Below are positions 1-9,545 of a stretch of 64,000 nt of DNA, piece by piece (position 1 is the stretch's first letter; each line of letters begins with the position of its first letter). The translations under genes and the position numbers were made by a program. A model generated the notes under the pieces. It was not told where the DNA came from. It was given only the letters and a program-made list of their open reading frames with translations, and searched no databases. This DNA is from Martinezella lusitana (GTDB taxonomy: Bacteria; Pseudomonadota; Alphaproteobacteria; Rhizobiales; Rhizobiaceae), in NCBI RefSeq assembly GCF_014207095.1, contig NZ_JACHBG010000024.1:20658-84657 (forward strand). Direction: 5' to 3'.

Positions 1-315
1 GGAGCCGATACGAACATGGCCATGGTTCGAGCGATAGACACCGCTGATGACGTTGATCAGCGAACTCTTGCCTGCGCCATTTGGACCGATAATCGCCCGG
101 ATCTCCCCCGGCTCAACAGAAAGGTCTACATTGACCAAGGCAGCGACGCCACCGAATGACAGGCTGATGCCATGCAAAGAGAGAGCATGGGTCTCTTCGT
201 CATGCTGCGGGATGCCGCCGGTCTTGCCCGGTGGCAACGCGCGGGCAATCTGGTCGCCGGAGTCCCGCAGCGTACCGGGATCCAGCACGTCAAGGGAATA
301 GGTCGCGGCAGGCAT
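1..315 (-). CDS. ABC transporter ATP-binding protein, N-terminal part (runs off window)
   Basis: The reverse strand reads from an ATG at 315 into a nucleotide-binding domain that continues past the left edge of the window. After a leader of about 45 residues comes an ABC N-terminal fold with a Walker A motif GPNGAGKSS. The segment around it (GGVAAL, then GEIRAIIGPNGAGKSSLINV) resembles branched-chain-amino-acid-type (LivG-like) ATPases. That assignment is inferred because Walker B and the signature motif lie outside the window. The gene is downstream of, and co-oriented with, the SfnG-type monooxygenase gene (122 bp gap), so it may belong to a transporter for a sulfur compound or other small nutrient. 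The substrate is unknown. Confidence 0.8.
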   Translation of the reverse strand, partial: MPAATYSLDVLDPGTLRDSGDQIARALPPGKTGGIPQHDEETHALSLHGISLSFGGVAALVNVDLSVEPGEIRAIIGPNGAGKSSLINVISGVYRSNHGHVRIGS

Positions 316-437
316 TCAGTGTCCTCCATTCGGCTCGGGCGCGGCTTGAACATGGCACGCCAATCCCGTCGGCGTGGACCAATCGGCCCACGCACCCATC
401 ATGTTTCACTTTACGAGGTATTTTGCTGCAGCGAGGC

Positions 438-1547
438 CTATTCGGCCGCCACTGGCTGCGTGCTGGCGGCCTCTTCGAGCTCACGAACCAGCGGAATCAC
501 ATGCTTGCCGAAATACTCGACCTCCTCCTGGAAATGCAGGAAGCCCAGCAGAATCAGATCCGCACCCGCCTGCTTCAGCGCCACAACCCGCTCGGCAACC
601 TGCCGTGGCGTGCCGATGAGGTTCGAGCGGAAGCCATCATTATATTGAACGAGGTCTTCGAAAGAAGATTTCGCCCAGTTTCCTTCGCCTTCCGGCGACG
701 CCTTGCCGGCGTTCTTAACTTCATGCCCGAAAGCATTGACCGCCTCGGGATTGGCCTTCTCGATGATCTCGGCAAGCACTGCCTTGGCTTCTTCCTCGGT
801 TTCGCGCACGATTGCGAAGGCGTTCACCCCGATCCGCACTGAATGGCCATTCTCCTTGGCCTTCGATTGGATGTCGTCAACCTGCTTGCGGATCTCGGCC
901 GGCGTATTGCCGTTGGTGAAGTACCAGTCCGACACACGCGCCGCCATGTCGCGAGCTGCGCGTGAGGAGCCGCCCTGGAAGATTTCCGGCTGCGGATCGA
1001 TCGGCTTCGGCTTCAGCGAATAATTGTTGAAGCGATAGAAATCGCCGCGGAAGGTGAAATTATCCTCGGTCCAGATACCGCGAAGCGCACGGATGAACTC
1101 CTCCGAGCGGCGATAGCGCTCGTCATGATCAAGCCAGTGCTCGCCAATGGCGGCAAATTCACCGCGGAACCAGCCGCTGACAATATTGACTGCGACGCGC
1201 CCGTTGGTCAGGTGATTGATGGTGGCAATCTGCTTGGCGGCAACGGCCGGATTCCAAGGACCAGGCAGGATCGCTGCGATCACCTTCAATGTCGTCGTCG
1301 ATTCAAGAAGGGCCTGACTGAACGAAACGGACTCATGCTGAAATTCCGCTCCATAGCCTGCCGTGAAACGGATCTGGCTTAGGGCATAGTCGAAACCGCT
1401 CGCTTCGGCGATCTGCGCAAGCTTTCTGTTGTATTCGATCGTCCAGCTTGTGCGCTGTTCGATATTCGAAATCACCAGTCCTCCCGAGACATTCGGCACC
1501 CAATAGGCAAATTTGACCGGATCGTTTGAGGCATTGGAAAAAGTCAT
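438..1547 (-). CDS. sfnG: SfnG-type FMNH2-dependent dimethylsulfone monooxygenase
   Basis: This is a 369-residue bacterial-luciferase-like monooxygenase. SfnG enzymes use reduced flavin to oxidise dimethylsulfone to methanesulfinate during sulfur starvation. The N-terminal FAYWVPNVSGGLV, the segment QIRFTAGYGAEFQHES and the block VNIVSGWFRGEFAAIGE are the conserved stretches I recognise from this family, and length is normal. The open frame extends upstream to 1733, but the ATG at 1547 is chosen because similarity starts there, a purine-rich GAGGGAG-like ribosome site precedes it, and the longer form would overlap the reductase gene. The flavin reductase gene lies 31 bp upstream on the same strand, the expected two-component arrangement. 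SsuD-like alkanesulfonate monooxygenase is the main alternative. Confidence 0.85.
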   Translation of the reverse strand: MTFSNASNDPVKFAYWVPNVSGGLVISNIEQRTSWTIEYNRKLAQIAEASGFDYALSQIRFTAGYGAEFQHESVSFSQALLESTTTLKVIAAILPGPWNPAVAAKQIATINHLTNGRVAVNIVSGWFRGEFAAIGEHWLDHDERYRRSEEFIRALRGIWTEDNFTFRGDFYRFNNYSLKPKPIDPQPEIFQGGSSRAARDMAARVSDWYFTNGNTPAEIRKQVDDIQSKAKENGHSVRIGVNAFAIVRETEEEAKAVLAEIIEKANPEAVNAFGHEVKNAGKASPEGEGNWAKSSFEDLVQYNDGFRSNLIGTPRQVAERVVALKQAGADLILLGFLHFQEEVEYFGKHVIPLVRELEEAASTQPVAAE

Positions 1548-1578
1548 GTAAGGCTCCCTCTGGAATTTCGTTCTATGG

Positions 1579-2154
1579 CTAAGCTGCCAATCCGCTGTGT
1601 TTTGCCGAGGCCGCGATCGCTCCGATGTCGAGCGCCGGCGTGATTTCAGAAACCTCTTCGACGGCTCGATCCACGCGCTCGAGGACGGCAGGATTCCTGA
1701 GCTCGTGATCGGTAAAGTCGGCCTCAAGCGCATAGATCGAGGTCGGGACGGTCAGCGCATTGAAGAAGCCGAAGAGCGGCCGCAATTGGTGCTCAAGCAT
1801 CAGGCCATGCAACGGCGTGCCGCCGGTTGCGGCGAGGACGACGCGCTTGCCCGTCAGCGCTCGATGATCGACAAGGTCAAACAGATGCTTCAGCGCGCCG
1901 CTGTAGGACGCCCGATAAACGGGTGATCCGGCGATGATGATATCGGCTCCTTCCACCGCGGCAATGACCGCCCTGCCCTCGGTATCGAGCTGATCAGCTC
2001 TGAGCGCCCGAAAGAGCACCGGTGCTGCATCGACAAGCTCGATGCACTGCACGTGGCCACCAACGCGCTGCCGCAGGCGATCGGCGGCGACCTTCACCAA
2101 GGACGCCGTGCGGGACGGTCTTTTGACATTGCCACTCAGCGCGAGGATGTTCAT
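1579..2154 (-). CDS. NADPH-dependent FMN reductase (MsuE/SsuE-like)
   Basis: This 191-residue flavodoxin-fold reductase probably supplies FMNH2 to the monooxygenase encoded just downstream. It begins MNILALSGN, the phosphate-binding loop of the family, and carries GSPVYRASYSGALKHLFDLV near residues 75-95, which is typical of MsuE/SsuE reductases. The start at 2154 is preferred over 2163 because the fold begins directly at this methionine. Immediately upstream, 2165-2215 is very A/T-rich (TAATTTACCCTATATATTTAG), a plausible promoter region for a two-gene operon. Whether its partner acts on dimethylsulfone or methanesulfonate cannot be settled from the sequence. Confidence 0.85.
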   Translation of the reverse strand: MNILALSGNVKRPSRTASLVKVAADRLRQRVGGHVQCIELVDAAPVLFRALRADQLDTEGRAVIAAVEGADIIIAGSPVYRASYSGALKHLFDLVDHRALTGKRVVLAATGGTPLHGLMLEHQLRPLFGFFNALTVPTSIYALEADFTDHELRNPAVLERVDRAVEEVSEITPALDIGAIAASAKHSGLAA

Positions 2155-3192
2155 GATGACCACGAGTCCCGATTGATTAGATAATTTACCCTATATATTT
2201 AGTAGCTTTTAGAAAGGCGAAGATGTTCTAATCTTCCGAGCAAAATGGATTGAATTACTGTTTTGAGCGATGGCTTATCGGAAGAATTTTCTCAAACGCA
2301 ATCTGTCGTGCATGGCACGATGGGTGCTGAAGAACTGACGCCGAAGTGCGGGGACTGATCGACATACGAGCTCTGAGGGCAGTCATTTTCTTAAGCGCCT
2401 TACAAACTTTATATTGGCCGTTGATCGCCCGGCGTCCAACCCAGTGCACGCGTTGGGGAGGCCGATGGGGATTATGGCTGGTCGCCCCAGTGAGCGAAAT
2501 CGCAACCAGCCTGTCCGTCTGCACCTTTGAATCGCGAAATCAGGTTGGGAAAGAAAAACGAATTCTTCGGCCGCTTATGATTCTAAGTTAGACATGACCT
2601 CTGGTTGTGACTGCCGCAGACATACGACAGCCTTGCGTGCGAGCAGTGATGCCGGAATTAGATCAGTGTTGGCCATTCTCAGTTCCTCGGCTTTCAGACC
2701 CGCAGCTTGCATCGAGATCCGGGCGTTCGTTAATACCGTCTTCGCCCATTTGTTGTCGCCCCTCCCAAAACTTCCTCTTCATCGTGGCACTGATCGGGGG
2801 CGGATTGCGACACGACATGTCCGCAACCCTACACCCCCCCGATGAAACATCCGCAATCTCGGACGGTTGCGGGGGCGACCTGATTGGCACGAGTAGTGCT
2901 CAGAAGAAGCCGGGGGGCTAAACCCAAGAGCGCGACGGAGGTACCATCGGCGGCATTATTCGCTGAAAACGGATGGCGATTAAACCGCCCAGTTTGCGCA
3001 CCGCAAGCGTCTACGCGTTACTGTCGTGCGAGAAGGCCATGCAGTTAGAGGGATGCGCAGGTTCTAGATGAGCGTCTACGCAAAGCGTAGGCGGTGCATA
3101 CATCCGAAATCGAGGGCATCGAGTTCATCTGTTTCCGACCCCTTGAACCACAAGCGGCGCATGAGGCCGCCACAAATCACGAGGAATTTCAC
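2155..3192. other. Long non-coding or unassigned stretch
   Basis: No open frame here looks like a real gene: the longest are about 100 codons and lack recognisable folds. The left end is A/T-rich and probably holds the promoter of the FMN reductase gene. A short inverted repeat (CTACGC-aaa-GCGTAG, 3076-3090) lies about 100 bp before the methyltransferase start and could be part of its promoter or leader. The rest looks like degraded spacer. Confidence 0.5.
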
Positions 3193-4242
3193 ATGACAGA
3201 AATCAACGAAACAACGCTCAATGAACTCGTGAGCCGCGTCCTTGACGACCTTGGCGGAGCGCTCAGCGTGCCGCTGGTACGGATTGGAGATGCTCTCGGG
3301 CTATACAGGACGCTGAAGGCAGTCGGGCCGGTGAAGGCCGACGAACTTGCCGATGCCTCGGGATGCGCACCTCGTTATGTGCGGGAGTGGCTGGCGGCAC
3401 AGGCAGCCTCAGGTTATGTGCATCATGAGCGAGGATTGTTCTCGCTGACGCCGGAGCAGGCCTTCGTGTTTGCCGAGCCGGACAGCGCGGTCAATCTCGT
3501 TGGCGCGTTCGATATCGCTGCTGCGATGGTCGAAAACCAGCCGAAGGTGCAGTCCGCCTTCAAAACCGGCCGAGGCGTTGCCTGGGGAGATCAGGCTGGC
3601 TGCATGTTCTGCGCCGTCGCGCGACTATTCCGCCCAGGTTATATTAATTCCCTTGTGCAGGACTGGCTGCCGGCACTCCACGGTGTAATCGATAGATTGG
3701 AAACGGGCGCGAAGGTGGCGGACGTCGGATGTGGGCACGGGCTATCCACGATCCTTCTGGCGCAGGCGTTTCCCAATTCCCGCTTTGTGGGCTACGACTT
3801 CCATGCAGGCTCGATTGCCGCTGCGATCGCGCACGCCCAGGCACACGGGTTGACGAACCTGCACTTCGAGGTTGGCCGGGCGCAGGATTTCGACGGCGGA
3901 GATTTCGATTTGATCACCTGCTTCGACTGTTTGCACGACATGGGCGACCCGAAAGCCGCTGCGGCTCATATCCGAAAGGCGTTAAAAAAAGGCGGGGTCT
4001 GGATGGTGGTCGAACCAACGGCCGGAGATACCCTGGAGGAGAATATCAATCCGGTTGGACGGCTCTACTACTCAGCCTCGACGATGATCTGCGTTCCGAC
4101 CTCGCTTGCCCAGGAGACAGGGCTCGCGCTCGGTGCGCAAGCTGGAGAGCGGCGATTGGCCGAGGTGATCCGCTCAGGCGGCTTCACTCATATCCGGCGT
4201 GCAGCCCAGACGCCCCTCAACATGGTGCTCGAAGCAACCTGA
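3193..4242 (+). CDS. Class I SAM-dependent methyltransferase with N-terminal winged helix
   Basis: This 349-residue protein has an N-terminal winged-helix region (about residues 25-95, including SVPLVRIGDALGLY and APRYVREWLAAQAASGYV), then a Rossmann methyltransferase domain with motif I DVGCGHGLST near residue 180 and an acidic motif II around FVGYDFHAGS. The layout matches the large family of uncharacterised methyltransferases related to O-methyltransferases; the substrate is unknown. The frame is open from 3094, but the ATG at 3193 is chosen because a GAGGAATTTCAC ribosome site precedes it and similarity starts there. It stands alone, so context gives no function. Confidence 0.85.
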   Translation: MTEINETTLNELVSRVLDDLGGALSVPLVRIGDALGLYRTLKAVGPVKADELADASGCAPRYVREWLAAQAASGYVHHERGLFSLTPEQAFVFAEPDSAVNLVGAFDIAAAMVENQPKVQSAFKTGRGVAWGDQAGCMFCAVARLFRPGYINSLVQDWLPALHGVIDRLETGAKVADVGCGHGLSTILLAQAFPNSRFVGYDFHAGSIAAAIAHAQAHGLTNLHFEVGRAQDFDGGDFDLITCFDCLHDMGDPKAAAAHIRKALKKGGVWMVVEPTAGDTLEENINPVGRLYYSASTMICVPTSLAQETGLALGAQAGERRLAEVIRSGGFTHIRRAAQTPLNMVLEAT

Positions 4243-4673
4243 CGAGAATGAGTGACGCATCGGTCCGGCCAGATGGGGCAGGCGCTCTGCGCGTGACGTC
4301 GGAAAGCGGGTAGCCGCCCTTGAAATTTGGTCGCGTCTGCTGGGTACAGGAGAAATCGCGCGCTTGCGATAAACTTAGGCCGGGTTCGAGTGCGATCCGG
4401 AACGCTGTCCTGCGGCTGTTTGGCGACGCCTTGTACCGGCGGACCTATGAGCAGCTCACACGCCCCTTCTGAAAGGCGGCCGAACAACCAAAGTCCCTAG
4501 CCCTTGGGTGCCCTCACCCGCAGATCGATCTCTCAACCTGGGATTTGATGGTGCGCCAGTTTGGTGGAGCAAAGCCTGCCGCTATTAGCCAGTGTCTACG
4601 CGCGAGTCAGGCGGTCACCTGTCGACATCGATTTTCGAGACGAGTTCTGTCGTCAGTCATTGGTCTTGCCCCC
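4243..4673. other. Spacer without a supportable gene
   Basis: This stretch separates the methyltransferase from the convergent exported-protein gene. There is one short open stretch from a TTG at 4320 to a stop at 4472 (50 codons) with no recognisable similarity and no convincing ribosome site. Nothing else is apparent. Confidence 0.4.
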
Positions 4674-5075
4674 TTAATACATCACGATGTTGAGTGTGAC
4701 GTCGACAGGCGAAGCCGCCTTGAGCTGGGTGCTCCCGCGCGCAACCAGCAGGCCATCCGCACGCTCCAAGCGCGCGACGATCTGCAGCGTTCTCGAAGCA
4801 GCCGAGCTTGCGGGCAGGGACAAGGAAAAGGCTATCGCCTTTGACCCGCCGTCGCTTCTGATGCGCGTTTCCGTGGCGCGACGTCGCGCATTATTTTGAA
4901 TGGCACGGTCCTCGAGATAAATCTCAAGACGACCCTTCGGTATCACCGCGCCGCCCTCGAACGTGACCGTGCCGCGAATATCCGACGATTGAGCAGCGAC
5001 TGGTCCGGCGACCGCCGCAACAGCCGCAGCCCCAACGGCCTGTAATACTGTGCGGCGGTCGGTCCGGTGCTTCAT
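4674..5075 (-). CDS. Small exported YbaY/YscW-like protein
   Basis: The 133-residue product starts MKHRTDRRTVLQ and runs into a hydrophobic alanine-rich stretch ending PVAAQSS, which reads as a signal peptide (possibly Tat-type because of the RR pair). The mature part is a beta-rich domain (GTVTFEGGAVIPKGRLEIYL, then AFSLSLPASSAASRTLQIVARL) resembling YbaY/YscW lipoprotein-like domains, although no lipobox cysteine is present. The longer open frame to 5219 is rejected because the signal sequence begins at 5075. It lies downstream of the RTX protease remnant on the same strand. The family assignment is inference. Confidence 0.65.
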   Translation of the reverse strand: MKHRTDRRTVLQAVGAAAVAAVAGPVAAQSSDIRGTVTFEGGAVIPKGRLEIYLEDRAIQNNARRRATETRIRSDGGSKAIAFSLSLPASSAASRTLQIVARLERADGLLVARGSTQLKAASPVDVTLNIVMY

Positions 5076-5208
5076 CGCACACTCTCCATGATTGCCTCGC
5101 AAGGCCCTGCGGTAGCGAGATTGCCGCTCAGCTAAGGGCTCGAAAAGATAAACCACTGCAAATGTAGTATCGGAAGGGGCGCCTGCAAGCGCCCCTCCTG
5201 GTATCGAG

Positions 5209-6818
5209 TTAGATGACAATGAAGTCGGCTGCCGAAAGCCTCAGATTTGGGGTCAGCTGCGCAACCTGAATGGCCGCAAGCTCTCCGCCTCCGTCGACGT
5301 CATATGACAACGCGCCGCTATCGGTGTTGTAGATGATGCGGTCGCCTGCGTTATGAGCGATGCCCTCCGCGCTCCCGTGGAACGCGCCCAAGGCGAGAGC
5401 GCCGTCTCCACCGCCGCTCTCAAAGACGAGACTGTCCAGCAGGATCATGTCGTTGATCACCCTGAAGTCCTTGATCCGCTCGACATTACCGTTCCCAAGC
5501 TCAGGCGAGAAGCGGAATGTATCCTGACCCTCGCCGCCGGTCAGCGTGTCCTCGCCAGCTCCGCCACAGAGGATGTTGCCATCGTTGCCAGGCAATTCGT
5601 CGGCGTAGATGATGTGTTCGACGTTGGCGATTTGCGGAATTTTCAGGTTCTTGGACAGGAGGATGACGGTGTCGTTCCCGCCGTTGGCCTTCTCGTGAAT
5701 GACGTCGTCCGGGGAATCGACGAAATAGATATCGTCGCCGCCGTTGCCAGCCATGCGGTCGGCGCCGCCGCGGCCGTCGAGGACGTTGGCGCCGTCGTTG
5801 CCGATCAGGACATCGTCATGGCTGCTGCCGATGCCGTTCTCGACGTAATAGTCGGTCGCATCCGCGTTGTGTCCAGCGAAGATCGAAACATTGTTGCTGC
5901 AACCGTTGACGCTGGAGAAATGTCCGGCGCGCAAGTCGAGGATCGTACCCGCCGTCGAGCCGGAGAAATCGATCGTGTCGGTCCCGCCGGTATCATGGAT
6001 CGCGAAGCCGATGTCATGCTGCTTGCCAGAGGAGGTCAGCTGGTAGCTACGCTGTGGGCTCCCGAAGCCGTAGATATTGTTCTCTGTGTTGAGGTCGATG
6101 TGCTGGTAGGTGCGCACTCCATTCGCGTCAACGGTTGAAAAAAGGCGGCGAATGAAGGCCTCGATGTCGGCCATAAGCGGCGTCGACGCAAACCAGAGGC
6201 TGGTTTCGCCGACAGCGTTGCTATCGAAATAGGACATGACGCTGTATTGCCACCGATCATATATCCAGGTCGCATCGTTCCGATAGGTGATCGGCTCGCG
6301 CCGTCGGGACCGCTGTAATTGTAGTCTCCAGGATGATTCAGACCGAATTGATGGCCGAATTCATGCATGAAGGCTTGGAAGACATAGCCGCCGACATCGG
6401 TCTTGTGGGCTTCCTTGTCGTCGAAACCCTGGCCGATGCTGACATGGTGACCGTTCGAATAGGCCATGCCATCGTCCTCCTCGCCAAGTTCGGGGCTGAC
6501 AACCTCAATCTGGTCCGTGGTGCCGTCGAACGGCGCGTCGTCGATGATTTCGAATTTCAGGGGTGTGACAGACGCCCACATCTCTAAGGCGCCGATCGCG
6601 GCGGCCTTGTATTCCGGGTGGTTGTTGAGTTCGTAGAGATTGATCCTCACCGTTCCCGCAGCGATCTCGGGCGTCAGCCAACTGGGCAATGACCCAAGAT
6701 GGTCGATAAAGGACTCATAATCCTCGCTCTTGCCATATGGGTTGTCGGGCGTCTGGTCGTTAATCCACCAGTCGTCGCTCGTCTGGCTTGGTTTTCCGGT
6801 CTGGCTTGGATGCGGCAT
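5209..6818 (-). pseudogene. Serralysin-type M10 zinc metalloprotease with RTX repeats, frameshifted
   Basis: Two overlapping frames together give a serralysin-like secreted protease. The upstream frame (from 6818) carries the zinc motif HEFGHQFGLNHP near residue 150. The downstream frame (to 5209) carries the Met-turn YSVMSYFDS, calcium-binding repeats such as GNDGANVLDGRGGAD and GGAGEDTLTGGEGQDTF, and the C-terminal secretion tail LRLSAADFIVI. The break maps to 6290-6296: reading GGG instead of GG at 6293-6294 would join SGPDGAS to PITYRNDATW. It is therefore a one-base deletion in a short homopolymer, either a true mutation or a sequencing error. Such proteins need a type I secretion system, and only a truncated adaptor gene remains nearby. 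Confidence 0.85.
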
Positions 6819-7204
6819 CTTGGGATTCCTCTCTCTTCGATTGTGCGCAGTTACGGCTGTACCGTTCTGCAGGGGTCAAGACTTCCGGTACCAGTTTGGA
6901 GGACGCACAGTAGAGAAGGATTGACCTCACCATAAACCGCCCGATCGCTTAGGTTTTCTGTACCGTTGCTACTCAGAGGCCAATAACCGATGTTCATGAT
7001 CCATTCGTCCTTAGCGCAGGATTTTGAACTGCTCCTGTCCTAACCCCAATTACATATGAGCCACAGCCTGCACGTGAGGCGCTGCGAACCCCCATACGCC
7101 GACGAAGCATTCCCCCGGAACGCATCGTTCTTAAAAACCGCTGCCCCGCCCGAGGCGCCCACCTCATTCGCCGATACCTACTCGCCGCTCCAGCCACGCG
7201 CTGC
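6819..7204. other. Spacer upstream of the RTX protease gene
   Basis: No gene is supportable. The stretch separates the start of the metalloprotease remnant from the 3' end of the truncated HlyD-family gene, both on the minus strand. The promoter of the protease gene would be expected in its left part; no clear -35/-10 pair stands out. Confidence 0.4.
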
Positions 7205-7654
7205 TCAATCCTCCCGAAACGCATGCTGCATCTGGTCGGTGAGCGGCTTTGTCAGGTAGGAGATGACGGTACGGTCGGCGATCTTGATGAAGACCTCGGC
7301 GGGCATGCCGGGGTAGAGCGAAAGGCCCTTGAGCTTGGCGAGGCTTTCCGGATCGGGGTGGATGCGCAGCGGATAATAGGTGGCCCCGGTGCGCTCATCG
7401 GTTACGAGGTCGGGAGCGACCGTCACGACCTCCGCCTCGACGTCGGGCGTGGTGCGCTGGTTAAAGGCGCTGAAGCGGATCTCGACCAACTGCCCGACGT
7501 GGATCTGGTCGATGTCACGGGTGGCCACCCGGGCTTCGACGGTCAGATCATCTGCCTCCGGTACGACGAGCATCAGCGTCTCGCCTGCCATGACGACGCC
7601 GTTGATGGTGTGGACTGCGAGCTGGTAGAGCCGCATGTGGAATCTCGTATCCAC
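7205..7654 (-). pseudogene. Type I secretion membrane fusion protein (HlyD/PrsE family), 5'-truncated
   Basis: Only the C-terminal third (about 140 residues) of a periplasmic adaptor remains. It contains the conserved beta-barrel segments LAVHTINGVVMAGETLMLVVPE, VEARVATRDIDQIHVGQLVEIRFSAF and YPGMPAEVFI, and an intact natural C-terminus. The family is normally about 430 residues, so the N-terminal membrane anchor and coiled-coil hairpin are missing. Similarity stops at about 7640, where the opposite-strand argininosuccinate-synthase-like fragment begins, so this is a recombination junction. It was probably part of the secretion system for the adjacent RTX protease. Confidence 0.85.
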
Positions 7655-8293
7655 CGAGGATGGGATTCTCGCTTTTGTTCGCGGCGCATCAAAAGGGCAA
7701 GGAGCGCAATATTGGACCCAATCCCAGATAGGTCAGTTCTTTTCCTCGGGTGCTAAGCAAATTGCGGTTGTTCAGGCACCCCAGACCATCAGGACCAAAG
7801 GTTACGGTGCTGTGTCGCTCACCGCGTCGGAAATCTATCGCGTGGACTCCGATAACTTCGGCAGTCCGTATGAATGCTCGGTGATTTGCCGGCAGCAGAA
7901 GGCCGCCGCCCTCTCCAAGTTCGGACTGACTTTTGTGACGGATCGCACGTGGAGCGGGGACGAAAACCTCTGGTGCCGGGAATTTGAGTCTGGACCTTTG
8001 GACGATCCCGAGAACTTTTCTATCCCGGAAGAGGCGTTTGATTGGACCCGTAACATTGCCGCGCAGCAGCCGGTAGAGATCAAACTGGGGTTTATCGACG
8101 GAAATCTCGTGTCAATTGATGACCATGACGTTGCACTGATCGACACAATCCCGCTCCTAAATAAAACAGTTGGTAAATTCGGACACGGCCGCTTTGTCGG
8201 GCTCGAACACATTTCAACCGGTGAAAAGGTTCTCGAGGTCCGCGAGGCGCCCGCGGCGGCCATCATCATGGACGCGCTGCGGCACCTCGAAAC
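7635..8293 (+). pseudogene. Argininosuccinate-synthase-like protein, middle part (N-terminus lost, interrupted by IS)
   Basis: This frame has argininosuccinate synthase features: GDENLWCREFESGPLDDPE aligns with the family's ENLWGRSIEGG...DPW block, and GKFGHGRFVGLEHIS aligns with GxGRxDxVENRFVG. The PP-loop (SGGLDTS) that binds ATP is absent because everything before roughly residue 115 of a normal protein is missing at the junction with the truncated hlyD. It continues in the same frame after the IS element at 9546. The divergence from housekeeping ArgG suggests a specialised paralogue or amino-acid ligase. It is not functional in this form. Confidence 0.8.
8285..8293. repeat. Target-site duplication, left copy (9 bp)
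   Basis: CCTCGAAAC directly abuts the left terminal repeat of the IS and is repeated exactly at 9546-9554. Nine base pairs fits the 8-10 bp duplications known for ISAs1-family elements. Removing the element plus one copy restores one continuous reading frame of the interrupted gene. Confidence 0.9.
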
Positions 8294-8316
8294 CACGGCT
8301 CTGAATCCGGGTTAAC
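8294..8316. repeat. Left terminal inverted repeat of the ISAs1 element
   Basis: It starts CACGGCTCTGAA and ends CGGGTTAAC. The reverse complement of 9523-9545 is the same except that TC is replaced by CT in the middle. The transposase stop codon lies two bases inside this repeat. Confidence 0.9.
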
Positions 8317-8318
8317 AG

Positions 8319-9476
8319 TCATGCTCGGATGATTTCGGCCATGTATTGTGGGTTTCTGCCTGCTTTGTTTCGTCTGAGTTTGATACTGCGCTTGTCGTTA
8401 TGGCTTCGAACCATGTTGATGGCGAAGTGTCGGACGACGGCCATGTTGGCTGGTCCATGCCCGGTTCGAGATCGGGCGGCATCCTCGTTGAAGGTGACGT
8501 CGAGTACCCAATGGAGGGAGTTCTCGATGGCCCAATGGCCACGTATGGCCTCGGCGAACTGGAGCGCGGTCATCGACCGCGAGGAGATATAGAAGCGGAC
8601 CTGGCTGCTTTGCCTGGACTTTTCATAGACTTGTGCTTGCACCTTGACGATGGTGGCGATGGACGGGAAGCGGTATTCGCCGGGAAAGCGCCTGTCGCCG
8701 GAGAGCCAGTCGATTTGAGTGGAGACGGTGACCCGCCGCTCTTCGACCCGGCCATGGCCCTTGTCGACTTCGGTCACGGTTGAGGTGAGGTTTGCCGGAG
8801 CGTCGGCAAAGAAGCGCTCGATCTCACCCATCAGGCCGGGCTGATTGGCCTTGGCCGCCAGGAGGTAATCAGCGCCTGCATCGAGCACCGCCTGGGCGGT
8901 TTTGGCATTGCAGGCAATGGCGTCGATGGTCACGAGCGCGCCTTTCAGGCGATCCTTTTCGGCCAACCGTTCCAGCAGCAAGGGGATGGTGTCCTGCTCA
9001 CAGCTTGTCGTTGCCACTGCCTCTTGTCCAAGAACCAGCCGTTCACGGGTGGCGAAAGCCGAGACGAGATGCAGCGCCGCCCGGCCGTTGGCCCGGTCAT
9101 GACTGCCGCGCGAGGTCTTTCCGTCAATCGCCACCAGCGCCGGAGCATCGGGTCGAAGCGTCGCCGCCCAGGATATGAAGCAGTTCGAAAACAGGTCCGG
9201 ATCGATCCGGTTGAGCAGAATGCGCAGCCAGCGCGAACCCGGTATGCCATGGTGATAGGGAAGAAACCGACGTAAAAACGCCAGGTTATCCTCTCCCCAT
9301 TCGACGACCTCGTCAAAATCGTCGCATGCGCCGATCGTCCCGCAAACGACCAGAAGAAGCACCTCGGGTAACGGATGGGCGACCCGCCATTGCTCCCGCT
9401 CATCCTCAACGAGACTAAAATGGTCCAGCAAAACCCGCAGCCGCGGGCGATCGTCTTCAAACATGTCGGCCTCCAA
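8319..9476 (-). CDS. ISAs1-family DDE transposase
   Basis: This 385-residue protein catalyses cut-and-paste or copy movement of the element. The N-terminal DHFSLVEDEREQWR and PLPEVLLLVVCGTIGACDD match the DDE-associated N-terminal domain of the ISAs1 (H-repeat-associated) family. The catalytic domain shows VAIDGKTSRGS, then VTIDAIACN with LLAAKANQP, and a C-terminal RGHWAIENSLHWVLDV block holding the glutamate. The frame is intact and of normal length. The start at 9476 is the first ATG; MFEDDRP at 9464 is an alternative. The gene fills the element almost end to end. Confidence 0.95.
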   Translation of the reverse strand: MEADMFEDDRPRLRVLLDHFSLVEDEREQWRVAHPLPEVLLLVVCGTIGACDDFDEVVEWGEDNLAFLRRFLPYHHGIPGSRWLRILLNRIDPDLFSNCFISWAATLRPDAPALVAIDGKTSRGSHDRANGRAALHLVSAFATRERLVLGQEAVATTSCEQDTIPLLLERLAEKDRLKGALVTIDAIACNAKTAQAVLDAGADYLLAAKANQPGLMGEIERFFADAPANLTSTVTEVDKGHGRVEERRVTVSTQIDWLSGDRRFPGEYRFPSIATIVKVQAQVYEKSRQSSQVRFYISSRSMTALQFAEAIRGHWAIENSLHWVLDVTFNEDAARSRTGHGPANMAVVRHFAINMVRSHNDKRSIKLRRNKAGRNPQYMAEIIRA

Positions 9477-9522
9477 ATCACCGACACTCTTGAATCACAC
9501 CCAAACCGTTCAGGGAAGAAAC

Positions 9523-9545
9523 GTTAACCCGAGTTCAGAGCCGTG
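9523..9545. repeat. Right terminal inverted repeat of the ISAs1 element
   Basis: GTTAACCCGAGTTCAGAGCCG plus two bases is the inverted partner of 8294-8316 with two mismatches. It is followed directly by the second copy of the 9-bp target duplication. Confidence 0.9.

Larger units (their letters stand above)
8294..9545 (-). mobile_element. Complete ISAs1-family insertion sequence
   Basis: The 1252-bp element is bounded by 23-bp imperfect inverted repeats (8294-8316 and 9523-9545, two mismatches) and flanked by 9-bp direct repeats. It carries one transposase gene on the minus strand. All expected parts are present, so it may still be mobile. It has inserted in the argininosuccinate-synthase-like gene. 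Confidence 0.93.

Noticed and set aside
5353..6138. 261-codon plus-strand frame antisense to the RTX protease
   Set aside because: It is a shadow of the repeat-rich RTX coding sequence on the other strand; Val/Asp-rich composition is an artefact.
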